Assembly: GCA_017562135.1 (NCBI GenBank)
Contig: QEYB01000654.1
Coordinates: forward strand, 1,116,001 to 1,180,000
DNA from: Dipylidium caninum
Taxonomy: Eukaryota > Platyhelminthes > Cestoda > Cyclophyllidea > Dipylidiidae
Direction of reading: 5' to 3'
Length of the DNA stretch: 64,000 bases
Below are positions 1 to 13,072 of this stretch, piece by piece; positions within the stretch are counted from its first letter, which is position 1, and every line of letters begins with the position of its first letter. Both the position numbers and the translations under genes were made by a program. The notes under the pieces were generated by a model. It worked only from the letters and a program-made list of their open reading frames with translations. It did not search any database and was not told the origin of the DNA.

Positions 1-1235
1 CGTTGGACCGCTGGCTCCTGCCCTTTCGCCCACCTCCTCCCTGGGTCTTTCCACCCTCAAAGTGGACGGTCTGCGCGGTGTCCACGCACTTGGGCCGTCG
101 GGGGCGGTTGTAGACGGACGGGGGGCAGTGGAGTTGCTACCTGCCGTGCGGACAGGGCGTTGGACGGGCGGTCGGCTAACGTGTGAACCGGTGAAATAAG
201 TTCCCATTTGCTTCACTCGACCGCCGATAATTCGCTGCCGAGTCGTGGAATTCCGATTTCGTCTGCGTTACGGGAATCTTCTCATCTCCCTCCTACGTTC
301 GGCATTGACTAATCAGTGGTTTTTTCCACGCTCTGTTTCCTTTCTACGTAAATTACAGCCATTGCTAACGTTTATTTCATTTACGCTAAAAGGGGGGGGG
401 GGTATTCAGGCCATTAAATAACAACTTTTTTTGTTTCTTATCCCTATACTTTTAGCATTCACTCCATCATCCTGGCCGTAATCGCGTGCCTGTTTGGACT
501 CTTCGCCCTCGCGATTCTCTCAGACCAGGTGGGAGGAGGGAAAGTTCTTCTCTACATTATTCCACTTTTTTTTCTCTTTCACCCCAAATCATCGAAAATT
601 ATCCTTGTTATTAGCTTGTTTTTTGCTATACCCCCTCAGGGAAACGATTTCTTTTCCACTGTATTCCCCACCGGTATGAGGGAATGTCTTCCTGTGGCCT
701 CCTGACTGCGTGGGAGTGTCGCTTGTTACTCGTAGCTGCTGGAGACCTAAGTCGGATAGGCTTGAAGTGTCTCCTTGTAGGGGGGAGGGGCCAACGAGCC
801 CCTTTCACCCCCCTCGCCTCCTAACTGCTAAACTTCCATGCGTGGAACAGGCGAAGACGTGCATTTATCCCTCTACTGAAGTCGTTTTAAGTAGCTGTGC
901 TCTGTTCCCCACAGTTCTCGGCCATCTTCAGCGACGAGACAGGCGTGGAACACGTACAACGCCTCCATCCGCGCGACGGTCGTCCCGACAAACAGCGGCA
1001 ACGCAATAGCCTGGAGGACGACTATGAAGCCAATCGGCCTCGCACACGCTCGAGGTTCGAGCGGCTCCGCGACGTTTGCGGTTCTGGTAAGGAGACCCCA
1101 AATTTATGACTTAACCAACGCCACGGCGCTGTGATTGATGGCGCGACCGGGGAAAAAAGTACTTGGGACTGGGGGTGGCGGGGGGGTGAGGAGGCGCACG
1201 CCCCCTTCCCCATGCCACCATCATTTGCGCTTTGC
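1..1235. other. Intergenic DNA, no gene seen
   Basis: Mixed-composition DNA with a G run near 390-402 and several short open frames that lack domain content, splice context or a usable start. It ends at the outer boundary of the long inverted repeat that starts near 1236. I see no gene here. Confidence 0.6.
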
Positions 1236-4200
1236 ACCGAAGCTCGCAACAGGGGGAATATTTGTGTGTCGGTGGAGGTTCGCCGGAGCCCTTAAACGGT
1301 CTCTTCGTCACCCTTCAGGTTCCGTGTGGCTCTGGGGCCTTCCGTGTCTCCGACTGCATCGCCCGAGGACTCCAGTCTGGTCGATGGACGCAGTCGACTT
1401 CCGCGGTGCCGGTCCGGCGACGCAAGCGGGCTCGGGCCTCTCCAAGGCCGCCAATTCCTCCTCCATCGCCATTCCCGTCGATGTGCCTGCCAATGTGCCC
1501 CTCCTCAGCGCCATCCACGGCGAGGGGGACGAGGTGGAGTCGACCTCGTCTGCAGCCGCCAACAATCCTGTCACCGGCGTCGGCGTCGGGGTCAGGTGAG
1601 GACGAGGGCGATGACGAGGACGAGGACGAGGACGAGAGGGGACGTGAGGACGTGAGGCCGATGGACGCGGCGTTGACTCTCGCGTTCGCCTTCTTCCCAT
1701 CTCTCCACCCCCTTAACTTGTTTACCCGTCCCCCCCCCCCGCCTCCCCCACTGACAGTCGACATTGAATAAGGCGAGGCGACAAGTAGAAGCAGTCATCG
1801 TGCCGACGGGGTTTGTCTTGGTGGCGTGGGGGGCGGAGGGCGTCCCCCGCTGGGGCGACGACGAGTCGGAACTCGGTGCAAAGACGAGTCAGACACGGAC
1901 AAGGGGAAATGGGCGGGGCGGGGGGCGGGGGGCGAGGTTGGAAAGAGCAGAGCGCAGAGGAGAGGCGAGCCGCGTGCCGGACAGAGAGGTTGTCTGCGTT
2001 AGAGGGGGGTGGAGGTGCGGGTGGCGTGGGGGGGCGGGGCGGGGCGGGGCGAGAACGGGATGGAGGGGAGTTGGAGGAATCGCAGCGTCGCGTTGCGTCG
2101 TCTCGGGGCGGGCGGGCGGGGGGAAGAGCAGGATGGATGGATGGAGCCTCTGCGGCTGGGGACCACGAAGGCGGACAAACAGTCGTCCGCGTCGAACTGT
2201 CGGCCACGAGTGCTACAGTCTGCCGCATCTTCGCTGACCGCGGGTGCGCTCCGACAGAATGGCCTGGAAAGCAGGTGCACTGAGGAAGTTGCATTGCGAG
2301 AAACGCTGATGGGCAAAATCCAACATTCGTTAGTACATCCGGTTCGCAGAGCCGCGGGGCCTCGTCCGCCCTTCCGTCCGTCCGTCGGTCGGTCGGTCGT
2401 TCAGTCGGCTGCGGCGGACGTCATCGCGTCTCTTCAGGCGGGCCGTCCACTCGTCCACTGGCCCACGTCGCAGTGGCTGCGACTGCACCGCCTTCTTCCT
2501 TCCCTTCGCGGCGCGGAAGACGCGGTTCTCGCCACCGTCAGCGGTGGGCAGCGCAGACGCGCTCCACCGAAGCGGGTGGCAGGCGAAACACGCGACCGGC
2601 CGGTGGGAAGGAGAGAGGAAAGAGGAAAGAGGAGAGAGGAGAGGAGAACCTGGACAGAAGTGGACAGGACAAACACAGAAGAGAGGCGAGGCGAGGCGAG
2701 GCGAGAAGAACCATCTGTTGCATCCTTCGCCTGTCACAAACTGTCAAAAGGGCGACTTCCCAAGTCCCCGCCACCCCCGTCTCCCGTCTGCCGCCTCCCC
2801 TTGCCGCAGCCTGTGACAGGACTGGCATCAGAACTGTCTGTTGCACGTCGAGATGGCAAATGACCGCTGTGCACCAGCCTCCACTCAACCTCTGGGAAGT
2901 CGGCCGTTTCTTTTTCCCCTCGCTTCCTTCACCTTCACGCGGGCCACCTCCTCACCTCGACTTGCCACAACATCACCACCACCACCGCCGCCGCCGCCGC
3001 CGCCGCCTTCTCCATCTGCGCCACCGGCACCGAGCCCCGCCGGCGAGCGTTCACCTCCGCTGCTCGCGGCTCTCAGCGTCCACCGCCTGTCCGTCCTCTC
3101 CTCCCACGCTCCCTCCGCCAGCCTCAAACTGTCCGGCAGGTCGCCACGACGAGGAACCCGGCGGTGCAGAGCAGAGCAGAGCAGAGCAGACCGCCGACAC
3201 GTACGACGTCGGCGAGGACGTGGACGTGGACGTGGACGTGGACGTGGGGCGTGGATGGCCAGTGTCGACGTCGAGTCTTCTCACCGGCCCCCACGCTTCG
3301 AGGGACGACCGCGACACGCTCGCTCGCCCTTCCCCACCACTCGTTTGGTGTTGCAACACAGCCTCGTTGTCGCCTCGTGCTTCGTTGCAAAGTGTGTAGA
3401 CGGCATCTGATATGGACGATCTGATGGACGGGACGGACGGGGGACGGGACGGATCGGGACGGGGACGGGACGGGACGGGACGGGGACTATGGGACGGGAC
3501 TATGGGACGGGACGGGACTATGGGGACGGACGGGACGGACGGGACGGGACGGGACGGACGGGACGGGACGGACTGGATGGGACGGGACGGGGACGGGACG
3601 GGACGGGGACGGGACGGGATGGACGGGACGGGACGGGACGGACTATGGGACGGGACGGGACTATGGGACGGGCGGGACGAGGACTATGGGACGGGGACGG
3701 GACGGGACTATGGGACGGGACGGGACGGGGACGGACTATGGGACGGGACGGGACGGGACTGGGACGGGAGGACGGACGGGACGGGACGGGACGGGACGGA
3801 CGGGGGACGGGACGGGACGGGACGGGACTATGGACGGGACGGACGGGACGGGACGGGACGGGACGGTACGACGGGACGGGACGGGACGGGACGGGACGGG
3901 ACGGGACGGGACTATGGGACGGGACGGGACGGGACGGGACGGGACGGGACTATGACGGGACGGGACGGGACGGGACGGGACGGGACGGGACGGGACGGGA
4001 CGGGGACTATGGGACGGGACGGGACGGGACGGGACGGGACGGGACGGACGACGGGACGGGACGGGACGGGACGGGACGGGACGGCGGACGGGACGGGACG
4101 GGACGGGACTATGGGACGGGACGGGACGGGACGGGACGGGACGGGACGGGACGGACGGGACGGGACGGACGGGACGGGACGGGACGGGACGGGACGGGAC

Positions 4201-6566
4201 GGGACGGGACTATGGGACGGGACGGGACGGGACGGGACGGGACGACGGGACGGGACGGGACGGGACGGGACTATGGGACGGGACGGGACGGGACGGGACG
4301 GGACGGGACGGGACGGGACGGGACGGGACGGGACGGGACGGGAACGGGACGGGACGGGACGGGACGGGACGGGACGGACGGACGGGACGGGACGGGACGG
4401 GACTACGGGACGGGACGGGACGGGACGGGACGGGACGGGACGGGACGGGACGGGACGGGACGGACGGGACGGGACGGGACGGGACGGGACGGGACGGACG
4501 GGACGGGACGGGACGGGACGGGACGGGACGGGACGGGACGGGACACGGGACGGACGGGACGGGACTATGGACGGGACGGGACGGGACGGGACGGGACGGG
4601 ACGGGACGGGACGGACGGACGGGACGGGACGGGACGGGACGGGACGGGACGGGACGGGACTATGGGACGGGACGGGACTATGGGACGGGACGGGACGGGA
4701 CGGGACGGGACGGGACGGGACGGGACCGGGACGGGACGGGACTATGGGACGGGACGGACGGGACGGGACGGGACGGGACGGGACGGGACGGACGGACGGG
4801 ACGGGACGGACGGGACGGGACGGGACGGGACTATGGACGGGACGGACGGGACGGGACGGGACGGGACGCGGACCGGGTAACGGGACGGACGGGACGGGAC
4901 GGACGGGACGGGACGGGACGGGACGGGAACTATGGACGGGACGGACGACGGGACGGGACGGGACGGGACGGGACGGACGGCGGGACGGGACGGGACGGAC
5001 GGGACGGGACGGGACGGGACGGGACGGATCGGGACGGACGGGCGGAACTATGGGACGGGACGGGACGGGACGGGACGGGACGGGACGGGACTATGGGACG
5101 GGACGGGACGGGACGGGACGGGACGGGACGGGACGGACGGAACGGAAACGGGACGGGACGGGACGGACGGGACGGGACGGGACTGGGACTATGGGACGGG
5201 ACGGACGGGACGGGACGGACGGGACGGGACGGGACGGGACGGGACGGGGGGACGGGAACGGACGGGACGGGACGGACCGGGACGGGACGGGACGGGACGG
5301 GACGGGACGGGGACGGGAACGGGACGGGACGGGACGGGACGGTGGACGGGACGGGACGGGACGGTATGGGACGGGACGGGACGGGACGGGACGGGACGGG
5401 ACGGGACGCTATGGGACGGGACGGGACGGGACGGGACGGGGGACGGGACGGGACGGGACTATGGGACGGGACGGGACTATGGGACGGGACGGGGCTATGG
5501 GACGGGACTATGGGACGGGACTAATGGGACGGGACGGGACTATGGACTATGGGAGGGACGGGACTATGGGGGGACCTATGGGACGGGACTATGGGACGGG
5601 ACTATGGGACGGGACTAGGGACGGACGGGACGGGACGGGACTATGGGACGGGACTATGGGACGGGACGGACGGGACTATGGGACGGGACTGGGACGGGAC
5701 TATGGGACGGGACTATGGGACGGGACTATGGGACGGGACTATGGGACGGGACTATGGGACGGGACGGGACGGGACTATGGGACGGACTATGGGACGGGAC
5801 GGGACGGACGGGACGGGACGGGACGGGACGGGACGGGACGGACGGACGGGACGGGACGGGACGGGACGGAGACGGGACGGGACGGGACGGGACGGGACGG
5901 GACGGGACGGGACGGGACGGGACGACGTTTAGTCAAAGGCGCACGACGCGCAGCGGGCAACACCGCACCGCGTCAACAACACCCAGACTGTTTTGTCGCC
6001 TGGGCAGTCTAGACGTGAAGGTCGCCCAACGCGTCGTCCACTCGCCCGAGGTCCAATAGAATTCGGCACCTGTGCAAAACAGGCTTATTCACCTCCGCCG
6101 CCTCCGCCGCCTTCGCCGCCTCCACTTTTGCCAACCTCCCCTCGCCCCCCGTCGAGTAGACTGTTGACCGGGGCGGAGCGGGGACGAGGCTCTGCTGCTG
6201 CCGCTTCTGCTGCTGCTGCTGTCGGCTCGTCTCCTCCGCGGACTCGGAGCATTTTGTCCACCCGAGGCATCGTCTCTCCACACATCCAGGCAACGAGGCG
6301 CTTCTCCATCTTCACCAATGCCAACCTGCCTCTCCTCCTTCCTCTGCCTCTGCCTCTCTGCCTCTGTCGCTGCCTCTGTTGCTGCCACCCCTTCCCACCC
6401 TCTCCGCCTCCCCCTCCTCCTCCCTCTCCCGCTCCCGCTCCTCCTCTGCCCGACCCGTCCATACGTCGTGCATCCATTACACCGTCTTCGCGGACGCCTT
6501 CCTCTCGAGGTGGTGTGCTCCCAGGCTGGACAGAGTTGGGGCACGCCAGAGGGACGTCGGATGATT
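1236..6566 (+). repeat. Left arm of long inverted repeat (family A)
   Basis: From about 1236 the sequence reads, as reverse complement, into the block 14994-17888. Matching landmarks include the outer end (CACCGAAGCTCGCAACAGGG at about 1236, mirrored near 17888), the GAC/GAG tract at 1600-1635, the GGACGT hexamer tract at 3215-3247, the CAGAG tract at 3166-3190 and the inner end near 6566 (mirrored at 14994). Identity looks high, but small indels are common and put the shared open frames out of register, so the unit is probably non-coding. The arm is about 5.3 kb only because it contains a minisatellite at 3411-5925; without that it is about 2.8 kb. I find no reverse transcriptase, transposase or terminal repeats of known type and no clear target-site duplication. 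Confidence 0.9.
3411..5925 (+). repeat. GGGAC pentanucleotide minisatellite
   Basis: About 2.5 kb of nearly uninterrupted GGGAC units, broken at irregular spacing by variants such as GGGACTATGGGAC, GGAC and GGGGAC. The TATGGGAC variant becomes dense between about 5450 and 5790. The unit translates without stops as Gly/Arg/Asp/Thr repeats, but this follows from the repeat and is not evidence of a protein. The inverted copy at about 15632-15672 keeps only about 40 bp of the same repeat, so the array expanded here or contracted there. GGG runs every five bases could form G-quadruplexes. Confidence 0.97.
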
Positions 6567-9007
6567 ATTTCCAGTGCCATTAATCAAGGCCCTTCGGGCA
6601 AACAGAATAACAAGTCCGTCGTCAACAGTGGTCCGTTTAGGCGAGGCAGCGGTCTAGACTAGATTGAGTCACTGCCGACCCAGCCCACATCCCCCTACTC
6701 CGCTCCACCGCGTCTCGCCTCGGCGTCGCCCGCCGCCACGTCCCGGCGGCACCGCCTCCTCGCCTTTCACGTATGACATCACTGCGTCGGTTTACGTGGC
6801 CTCGTTGGAATCACAGCTCCTCCAACCGCTGGGCAAAATTTCCCCCCCCCCTACACTTTCCTTTGAGAATAATAATTTGTTGACATCTACCGAGGGCGTC
6901 AGCGTGACTGGGCTGGTGGCGACAAGTCAGCCTTCTTCGAATCACGCAATGCGTTTGTTCAGGACTTGTATGGTGCAGACACTATGCTGAGCGTTGACAC
7001 CTGAAGAAGGTCTCCGAAGCTAAACAACTCTAGTTTACTGACCGACCGACTGCGGTTTGTCCACTCGACTCAGCCCGTCGGCGCGCGAGTTTGTTTTGTC
7101 ACCACATTCTCCTCACTAACAGCAGGAAAATGGTCAAATCCGCTGTTTGCGGTCATGCCAAAACCTCGAAGTGACGCATCCATCATCTTCCCATTATCCG
7201 TCTCCCTTTGGCATCCCTTCATCAATCTCCTAGTCAATGCCATTTACGCTCTCCTTCTTCTCTCGTCACAGCCTATCCGTTCGGCGCTCACAGCCCGTTT
7301 TCGTCCGCTTTAAGCATTGTTTCTCTTCCCTGTGCCGTGGCCTCTGGCAGTTCATAGGAAGCAATTAAGGGTAAACATGTGACAGTGTATGGTTAGAATG
7401 TCTTTGCCCGGCTCGAGGGTAGCCTAATCTGAGGTAGGGAAACTGGCGATTCTCACACCACGCCACATGCCCCCTTTTGCCTTCCTGCAGTGACCGCCTT
7501 CCTCCCCTTGGCCCCATTATACCGGTGAATTTAACCATCGGTAGATGGAGATTGCGTCGTTGAATTTACCGTGACGCAAAATGCACCGGGGTGCACAACA
7601 CTGTGTGTGGTGATTTAGCCAACATTTCCATAATTTACAGAGACTTAGCCGAGGTGATAGATGGGCAGAAGATCGGGAAAAGTCAACTAGTTACCTGTGC
7701 TTTTTAGTGTCTTCGACCGCGCGGTGTTTCGGTTGATCATCGCCAAAAATTATCCCCCATGCACCACATGCCAAGTTGTCTATGGAGGGAGTCGTCGCTT
7801 AGCCCCGCCAATAGGAACAGCTGCCCTCGTAGTTGGCGTCTGACGATCCTATCTTACTTGTATCCATTTAGCCTACGGTAAACAGGCGGTCTCATCTACT
7901 GCTATGCACTCCGAGACAAATGACTTTAACGGAGGAGGGAAGGTGATAGATGGGTACAAATCCGCGCAAAATCAATTCCTACAATGCGGGTCGGTGCCAA
8001 TCTGGCTCAGGCCTCCGCAAAATACACGCAGTGCAAAATTCACATTATTCTTCTCCACAGATAAGTCACATAGTATGAGTTGTAATTATTGGATAAATTC
8101 AACTCAACTCAAGAGCATCATATTATGTAGAGAGACGTTTTCAAACAAAGATATTAATTTTGTTAATTCTCTCTATGCCTCTGAAGGTCGCTTTGCCACT
8201 TACTAAATAAATGGCGGCGCGGTACAGTGAGTATGTGGGTGGATTTCGACCCCTCCCCGAAAGTAGCCAATCAAATCGGAATTTCGATTGTACAACTCTG
8301 CCAATGGGGGTGGCTGACGCGATATCACATTCTCGCGCATCAGTGAGTATCTTTTTTTGCCTTAGTTAAAAATGAACGCCAGTGATTGTGATGGCTACTC
8401 TTAACTTAACTTCACATTAGTCTCCGGAACTTGTAAACCGCCTTCAACCCACTCACCCTGTCAGCACTCGACTGAGGCATTTTGCACTTCGAGTAATTCT
8501 TTCACCCGATTTTCCATCACGCGGTCACGAGAAGGCCTCGGAGCGCCCGCCACGTCTCCCAGTTGCGTGCACGCGACGGAGAGGCCACGCCGCCGGGGCG
8601 ACGGGGGGAACCGGAAGGTGGATGCGATTGCGCGCCGAACCGTCCAGTTAGCACCAAACCACTGCAGCGGTGCATTGCTATGGATGAAAAGAATTCCGCT
8701 GTTTTTTCTCTTTGTTTCGAGGAAAAAAGGCATGAAATATGCCAAATGCGACACATAAGTCAAGCCCGGTTTCTACGGAATCGCGCGAAGAGGCGATGAA
8801 TTCTGGGGGTGGGAGGAGGGAGGAGCGGGGCGAGGGGGGGGGTGGGGGAATTGTTGAAAGAAACCTCCACGGAGGGACAATGATTTAAGGCTGTGAGGTG
8901 CGTGGACAGCGCTGCGTGTCAGGACAGGGAGAGTCGAGGAGCGGGGGAGGGCGGTCTTATACACCACGAAAAATGGTTCCATCTCGAGCATTTTCGTCTG
9001 TGCACTG
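6567..9007. other. Spacer DNA without a recognised gene
   Basis: Intergenic sequence inside the family A inverted repeat. One ATG-initiated frame of 100 codons (7904-8206, plus) has no recognisable domain, no TATA box and no paired splice sites. I do not call it a gene. Confidence 0.5.
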
Positions 9008-9218
9008 AATGCATCAACATCAAAGACCCGGTGACAGAATGGTGAGATGGAAAAGGAAGAAGCTCCTACGGAATGCACGGACGGACGGACGGACGGAAGA
9101 ACGGAAGAACGAAGGTGTAAGGATGGACAAAGGAAGTGGTGAAGGCGTGACTGGCCACATCGCAGAGGTCTGCGAGGTAGGGCGGTAGTTCTTCTCAGTC
9201 GCGAGCAGACTTGGCCCC
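9008..9218 (+). repeat. Short inverted repeat, family B, left copy
   Basis: Reads as the reverse complement of 10726-10934. Shared landmarks are a GGAC tetranucleotide run (about 9078-9094), the AGAACGGAAGAACGAAGGT stretch, and an end at GCAGACTTGGCCCC. Identity is high with small indels. The spacer is about 1.5 kb, and a shorter inverted match lies inside it (about 9922-9960 against 10689-10724). Confidence 0.85.
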
Positions 9219-10725
9219 ATTTTGTGTTGTCTCCGTTGTCCGCACCGCAATCCATGCAGTTGGCGGAGCGGAGCTTGGCAGGCGCATGGGAGGAGGTACT
9301 TGCGGGCAGGCGGAAGCACACCGCTCAGTCGGAGTGTCGGAGGTGGACTTATTGGAAGCGATGCGAAGCATAGGGGATGAAGGCAGGAACGCGTGAAGCG
9401 TGATGCATGACCTGGGGCCACTTGACTCTCTCCCTTGACAGATGTTGACTCACCAGAATGGCCGCCGTAGACGAATGCGGAAGCTCGTGTTGCCCTCAAC
9501 GCGGACAGGCATCAAGGCGGCACACGACGGGGTGCTGCGGTGCTGGGTGAAGAGGAGTAAGCAGAAGAAGGAGGAGCTGGAGTAGGCAGCATTGAGGTGT
9601 AAGTAGGCTAACGTGGCAGTAAGAGGGGCAAACTCGGTGGGAGGCTGTGTTGTTGTTCAGGAAGGAGGGCGGGAGGGAGGCAGAAGTGTTTTCAGTTGAG
9701 ATGGACAAAGTGTGCGTGGAGCCCAGAAGTGAGGCGTGCTGATTTTGGCTGAAGAGGCGTTGACGTCGAATGGCGATGGAGTGTTGATAGTCTGTAAACA
9801 CTGCCTCGACTGTGGCCGTCTCCGCAACCGCTCCTACGACGAACGGTGCGCGGCCATGGAGAAGGTGGGGGAGGGGATGGGGGGGGGGCGCGGCCTGCAC
9901 CAGTTGCTTTCCCAGACCCGACACTGCGTCTGTCGCGGTTTCCTGCGCTTGCGTGTCAGTGTGCACACCACTTGTGGCGTGTTTGTCGGAGAGTTGGCGT
10001 GGAGCCTGGCGCCCGCCAGCGTGTTTGCCCCTGACTAGACGACGTGTCGGGAAGAGCGTGCGTTCAGCCGACACCCCACACCTTCACCCCCCAGGCCCGC
10101 CACATCCCCGACGCCACGGTCTGCCATGCGAAAGGCATTAAATCTGACATTCTGCCGCAGCGTCGTACGATTTCAGACAGGAGTGGGCGCGTCGCAACGC
10201 AATAACTCATGAGGTGACCTTTCGCGGAAAAATTTGGGTCTCGCCCTCCACATTCCTGTTTCGTTTCAAACCCTCGTCCCCGGTCCCCCCCCCCCGCCCT
10301 CTGGAAGGCATAATTCTGTTCTTTCCCTCCTTCCATCGGTTCTCCGCCTCCCAGTGGCGTCCTTCGCTGCGGCCCGCGGGCCACGTATCGCCCGCTGTTG
10401 GCACTTTAGCCCATCCGCCTATCTTCCTGTTCCTGCATTCCCCTTGTGCCTTTCAGGTGCACCAATGGGTGCTGGTGTCCGTTGGCGAGGCACTGGGCTT
10501 AACAGCAGGAGCTGGTGTGAGAGCTTCTCTCCCCAAGGAACTTACATGCAGCATGCTCCACTGTGCGACGACAATAGAAGAGGAAGTGCGTTGCCGTCAA
10601 ATTGCAGGCTCGTTCGCACCGTGTGGCACAGGGTAGCGTTGAACAAAGTCGAAAGGTCTACAACACTCAAGTTAGTTCCGCTCCGTACAGACACACAGGC
10701 ACAGGAAACCGCGACTGACTGCTCC
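9219..10725. other. Spacer between family B copies, no gene
   Basis: GC-rich DNA with overlapping open frames on both strands (for example 9496-10074 and 10234-10749). None shows a domain, and their frames are explained by low stop-codon density. A short inverted match (about 9922-9960 / 10689-10724) suggests more repeat-derived sequence. Confidence 0.5.
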
Positions 10726-10934
10726 GGGGCCAAGTCTGCTCGCGACTGAGAAGAACTACCGCCCTACCTCGCAGACCTCTGCGATGTGGCCAGCCACGCC
10801 TTCACCACTTCCTTTGTCCATCCTTAAACCTTCGTTCTTCCGTTCTTCCGTCCGTCCGTCCGTCCGTGCATTCCGTAGGAGCTTCTTCCTTTTCCATCTC
10901 ATCATTCTGTCACCGGGTCTTTGACGTTGGTGTA
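10726..10934 (-). repeat. Short inverted repeat, family B, right copy
   Basis: Reverse complement of 9008-9218, beginning at GGGGCCAAGTCTGCTCGC and ending near CGGGTCTTTGACGTTGGTG. It includes the CCGT tetranucleotide run matching the GGAC run of the left copy. Confidence 0.85.
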
Positions 10935-12707
10935 AATATAAAAAATAATTTTTTGGCACGTGAATGTATCCTACTCTGACGCGAATAGAAGTAGCATGTA
11001 GACTTAATCGACTATTGGCTAAACATAGTCGCCTCTCTCGGAACTCGCCGAAGAGAACTGTGGTAAAAGACGAGAAATCTGTCCAACACGCGTGGAAAAA
11101 TCAGGCACAAATGTCAAACAACGCCTTAGGTCGAGGCGATGTGTGCAGAAAGGCGAGAGGATGAACAGCGACCGGCACGGATGCACGGACAGGTGGCATT
11201 ATAGGTAGTCAGCATATCAACAACCTGGTTAGTCCACTTCCCTGGCGCTGTCCTGTAACAGCACCAGTTATCCTCAACTCTTCCGCCTTTCGAGCTCGCG
11301 CGAAAGGCGTCGTGGAGGGCAGAATTGGATTCCCTCCTCTCCGCAACTCCTCTCATCCTGACACGCTTGTGTTAGGAGACGTTAGCGGGTTCGGTGGGTC
11401 AGTCGGGCGAAGACCACGTAGTCAGGGGAAAAGTGGCACTTGTGGAGGTTGTGAGAGCCTGTCCCGTTGAGGACTAAGTGAGACCGACATTGTACTGGAG
11501 GAGAGAGTGAGAGGAAATGTGGGCGTCGTGGGCAAACAGACGTCTGGAACGCCTGCTTTGAGTAGCCGGTGGCAGTTGCAGGGCTGCCGGCCAAGCATAT
11601 TCCCATGATGGGTTGCAACCGTCATAGTGGTCTTGGAGGTTCGACGCTGCTCACGTCCGCCGGGGTGAGGGCTGTCTGCTTTCATCCATCGTCGCAGCTG
11701 GACAACTCGTCTTCTGCGCCTGGCAATGGAATGCGGGAGAGTGAGGGGACGATCCTCAGGAGATGAGGCGGAAGGGTTTCCCAACTCCCGTCAATCAAAA
11801 TGATCCCTAAAAGTTAAGTGACTAAGCGCCTGGTCAAGTGGTGCCCGGGAGGCGGAATTCTCCTCGACTGGGCAATGTGGTTGAAGGAAGGGACGATTTT
11901 TTAAATTAATGTATGGTCTAGGCTTCAGTAACTCCGCAATTTGCATAGTTCTGATGTCTTCGGTAGTGATGTTGATTGATCGTTTCCTTCATTTCTAAAT
12001 TATGTTCAGAAAAGAATATTTACCCCTGAATTTATCATGACCATCCAGAGCTGCCTTCACCGCCTACCCTAAACTGTTAAGTTCGGTTGACCTCGGAACC
12101 GGAGGGCGGTGATATGATCTGACGCTTGAGTGGATGGCCAGGTCGACGAGCTCTTTGGGTCAGGAGGAAGAAATTTAGATTACTGGTTTTTGGCCGTCGT
12201 ATTTTACGCGCAGCTGGTGATGTCTCGCAACTCCCACATCAACAGCCGTCGAACTTCAATGTCCACACGATTTGACAATCTACCTTTCAAATACTATGAA
12301 GCTTGACTCAACCATCCTCTCTGACTATCAATAATGAGTCACTGAGAGTCTTAAGTTCGCTATTTTTCCCACGGTTTCGGGTCCCAGTCACTTTTCGCTA
12401 TTCGCCCAAAAATATATAAATTTTATTTGAGGATTGTGACTGTTGGAAAAGGTTTGGGAGAAGGTTAACAAATGGAAATAGTCTGTCAAGAGTTAATAAA
12501 CATTCCTAGAATAGTTTATTCTCATAGCCAAGGAAAATTCTCGCCAAATAATTCGTTCATTATTTATTTTCTCTAAGTCTTCGGGGTGAACGAATCACAT
12601 TAATGTCAAGTGAATTGAAATTTATCGGTCCCACTGTTGTTCAGATCCAAACAGCACAAATGTAAACAATAAAGACCCAGAAGCCTGAGTCGCGTTTGTA
12701 AAAAAAA
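10935..12707. other. Intergenic DNA, no gene seen
   Basis: Mixed-composition sequence that becomes AT-rich after about 11880. Short frames (such as 11422-11784 minus) have no supporting context. Confidence 0.55.
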
Positions 12708-13072
12708 TTACAACATTGTCAGAACTAACATGTTAAGAGGAATAGCAACCAGTACATTTTCTACAAAATCTACCTCCATGAACATTGGTACAACGCCCTG
12801 TTCCCCGTCCTCCCTACGGGGCTCCGACCTCGTCTTCCAAGCCGTCAGGCAGGCGAGCGGGCGGGCCGAAGGGCGGGTGGAAAAGCGAGCACGCAGGTGG
12901 ACTGGCCCGAGACGATCGATGCAACAATTCACAAAGGGCAAATCACCGCTGGGTGAGTCACCACTCCGTGATTTGATTGGCCAACTGCGCAACTGATCGA
13001 TAATTTCCCTCATGTGCTGGGTGCAAGAGGCGAGAGGACGGCGGTCGTGCGACAACTGGGGGCGGCAAAAAA
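12708..13072 (+). repeat. Near-identical inverted repeat, family C, left copy
   Basis: Starts at TTACAACATTGTCAGAACTA and is mirrored at 19562-19926. The translated frames in the two copies are the same residue for residue over 88 codons (12730-12996 plus and 19638-19904 minus), so the copies are nearly identical in DNA. Beyond GGCGGCAAAAAA (about 13071) similarity fades. The shared frame has no recognisable domain. It could be a recently moved non-autonomous element or a recent inverted segmental copy. Confidence 0.93.

Noticed and set aside
2009..3410. Long overlapping frames in the left family A arm (and the matching ones at 15696-17105)
   Set aside because: Frames shift between the two copies because of indels not in multiples of three. 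Content is low-complexity Arg/Pro/Ser, so coding constraint is unlikely.
3412..6012. 866-codon open frame of Gly-Arg-Asp-Thr repeats
   Set aside because: It is the translation of the GGGAC minisatellite. Parallel frames are also open, and the array is nearly absent from the inverted copy.
7904..8206. 100-codon ATG frame followed by AATAAA
   Set aside because: No promoter signal, domain or splice site. AATAAA overlapping the stop codon is likely coincidence in AT-rich DNA.
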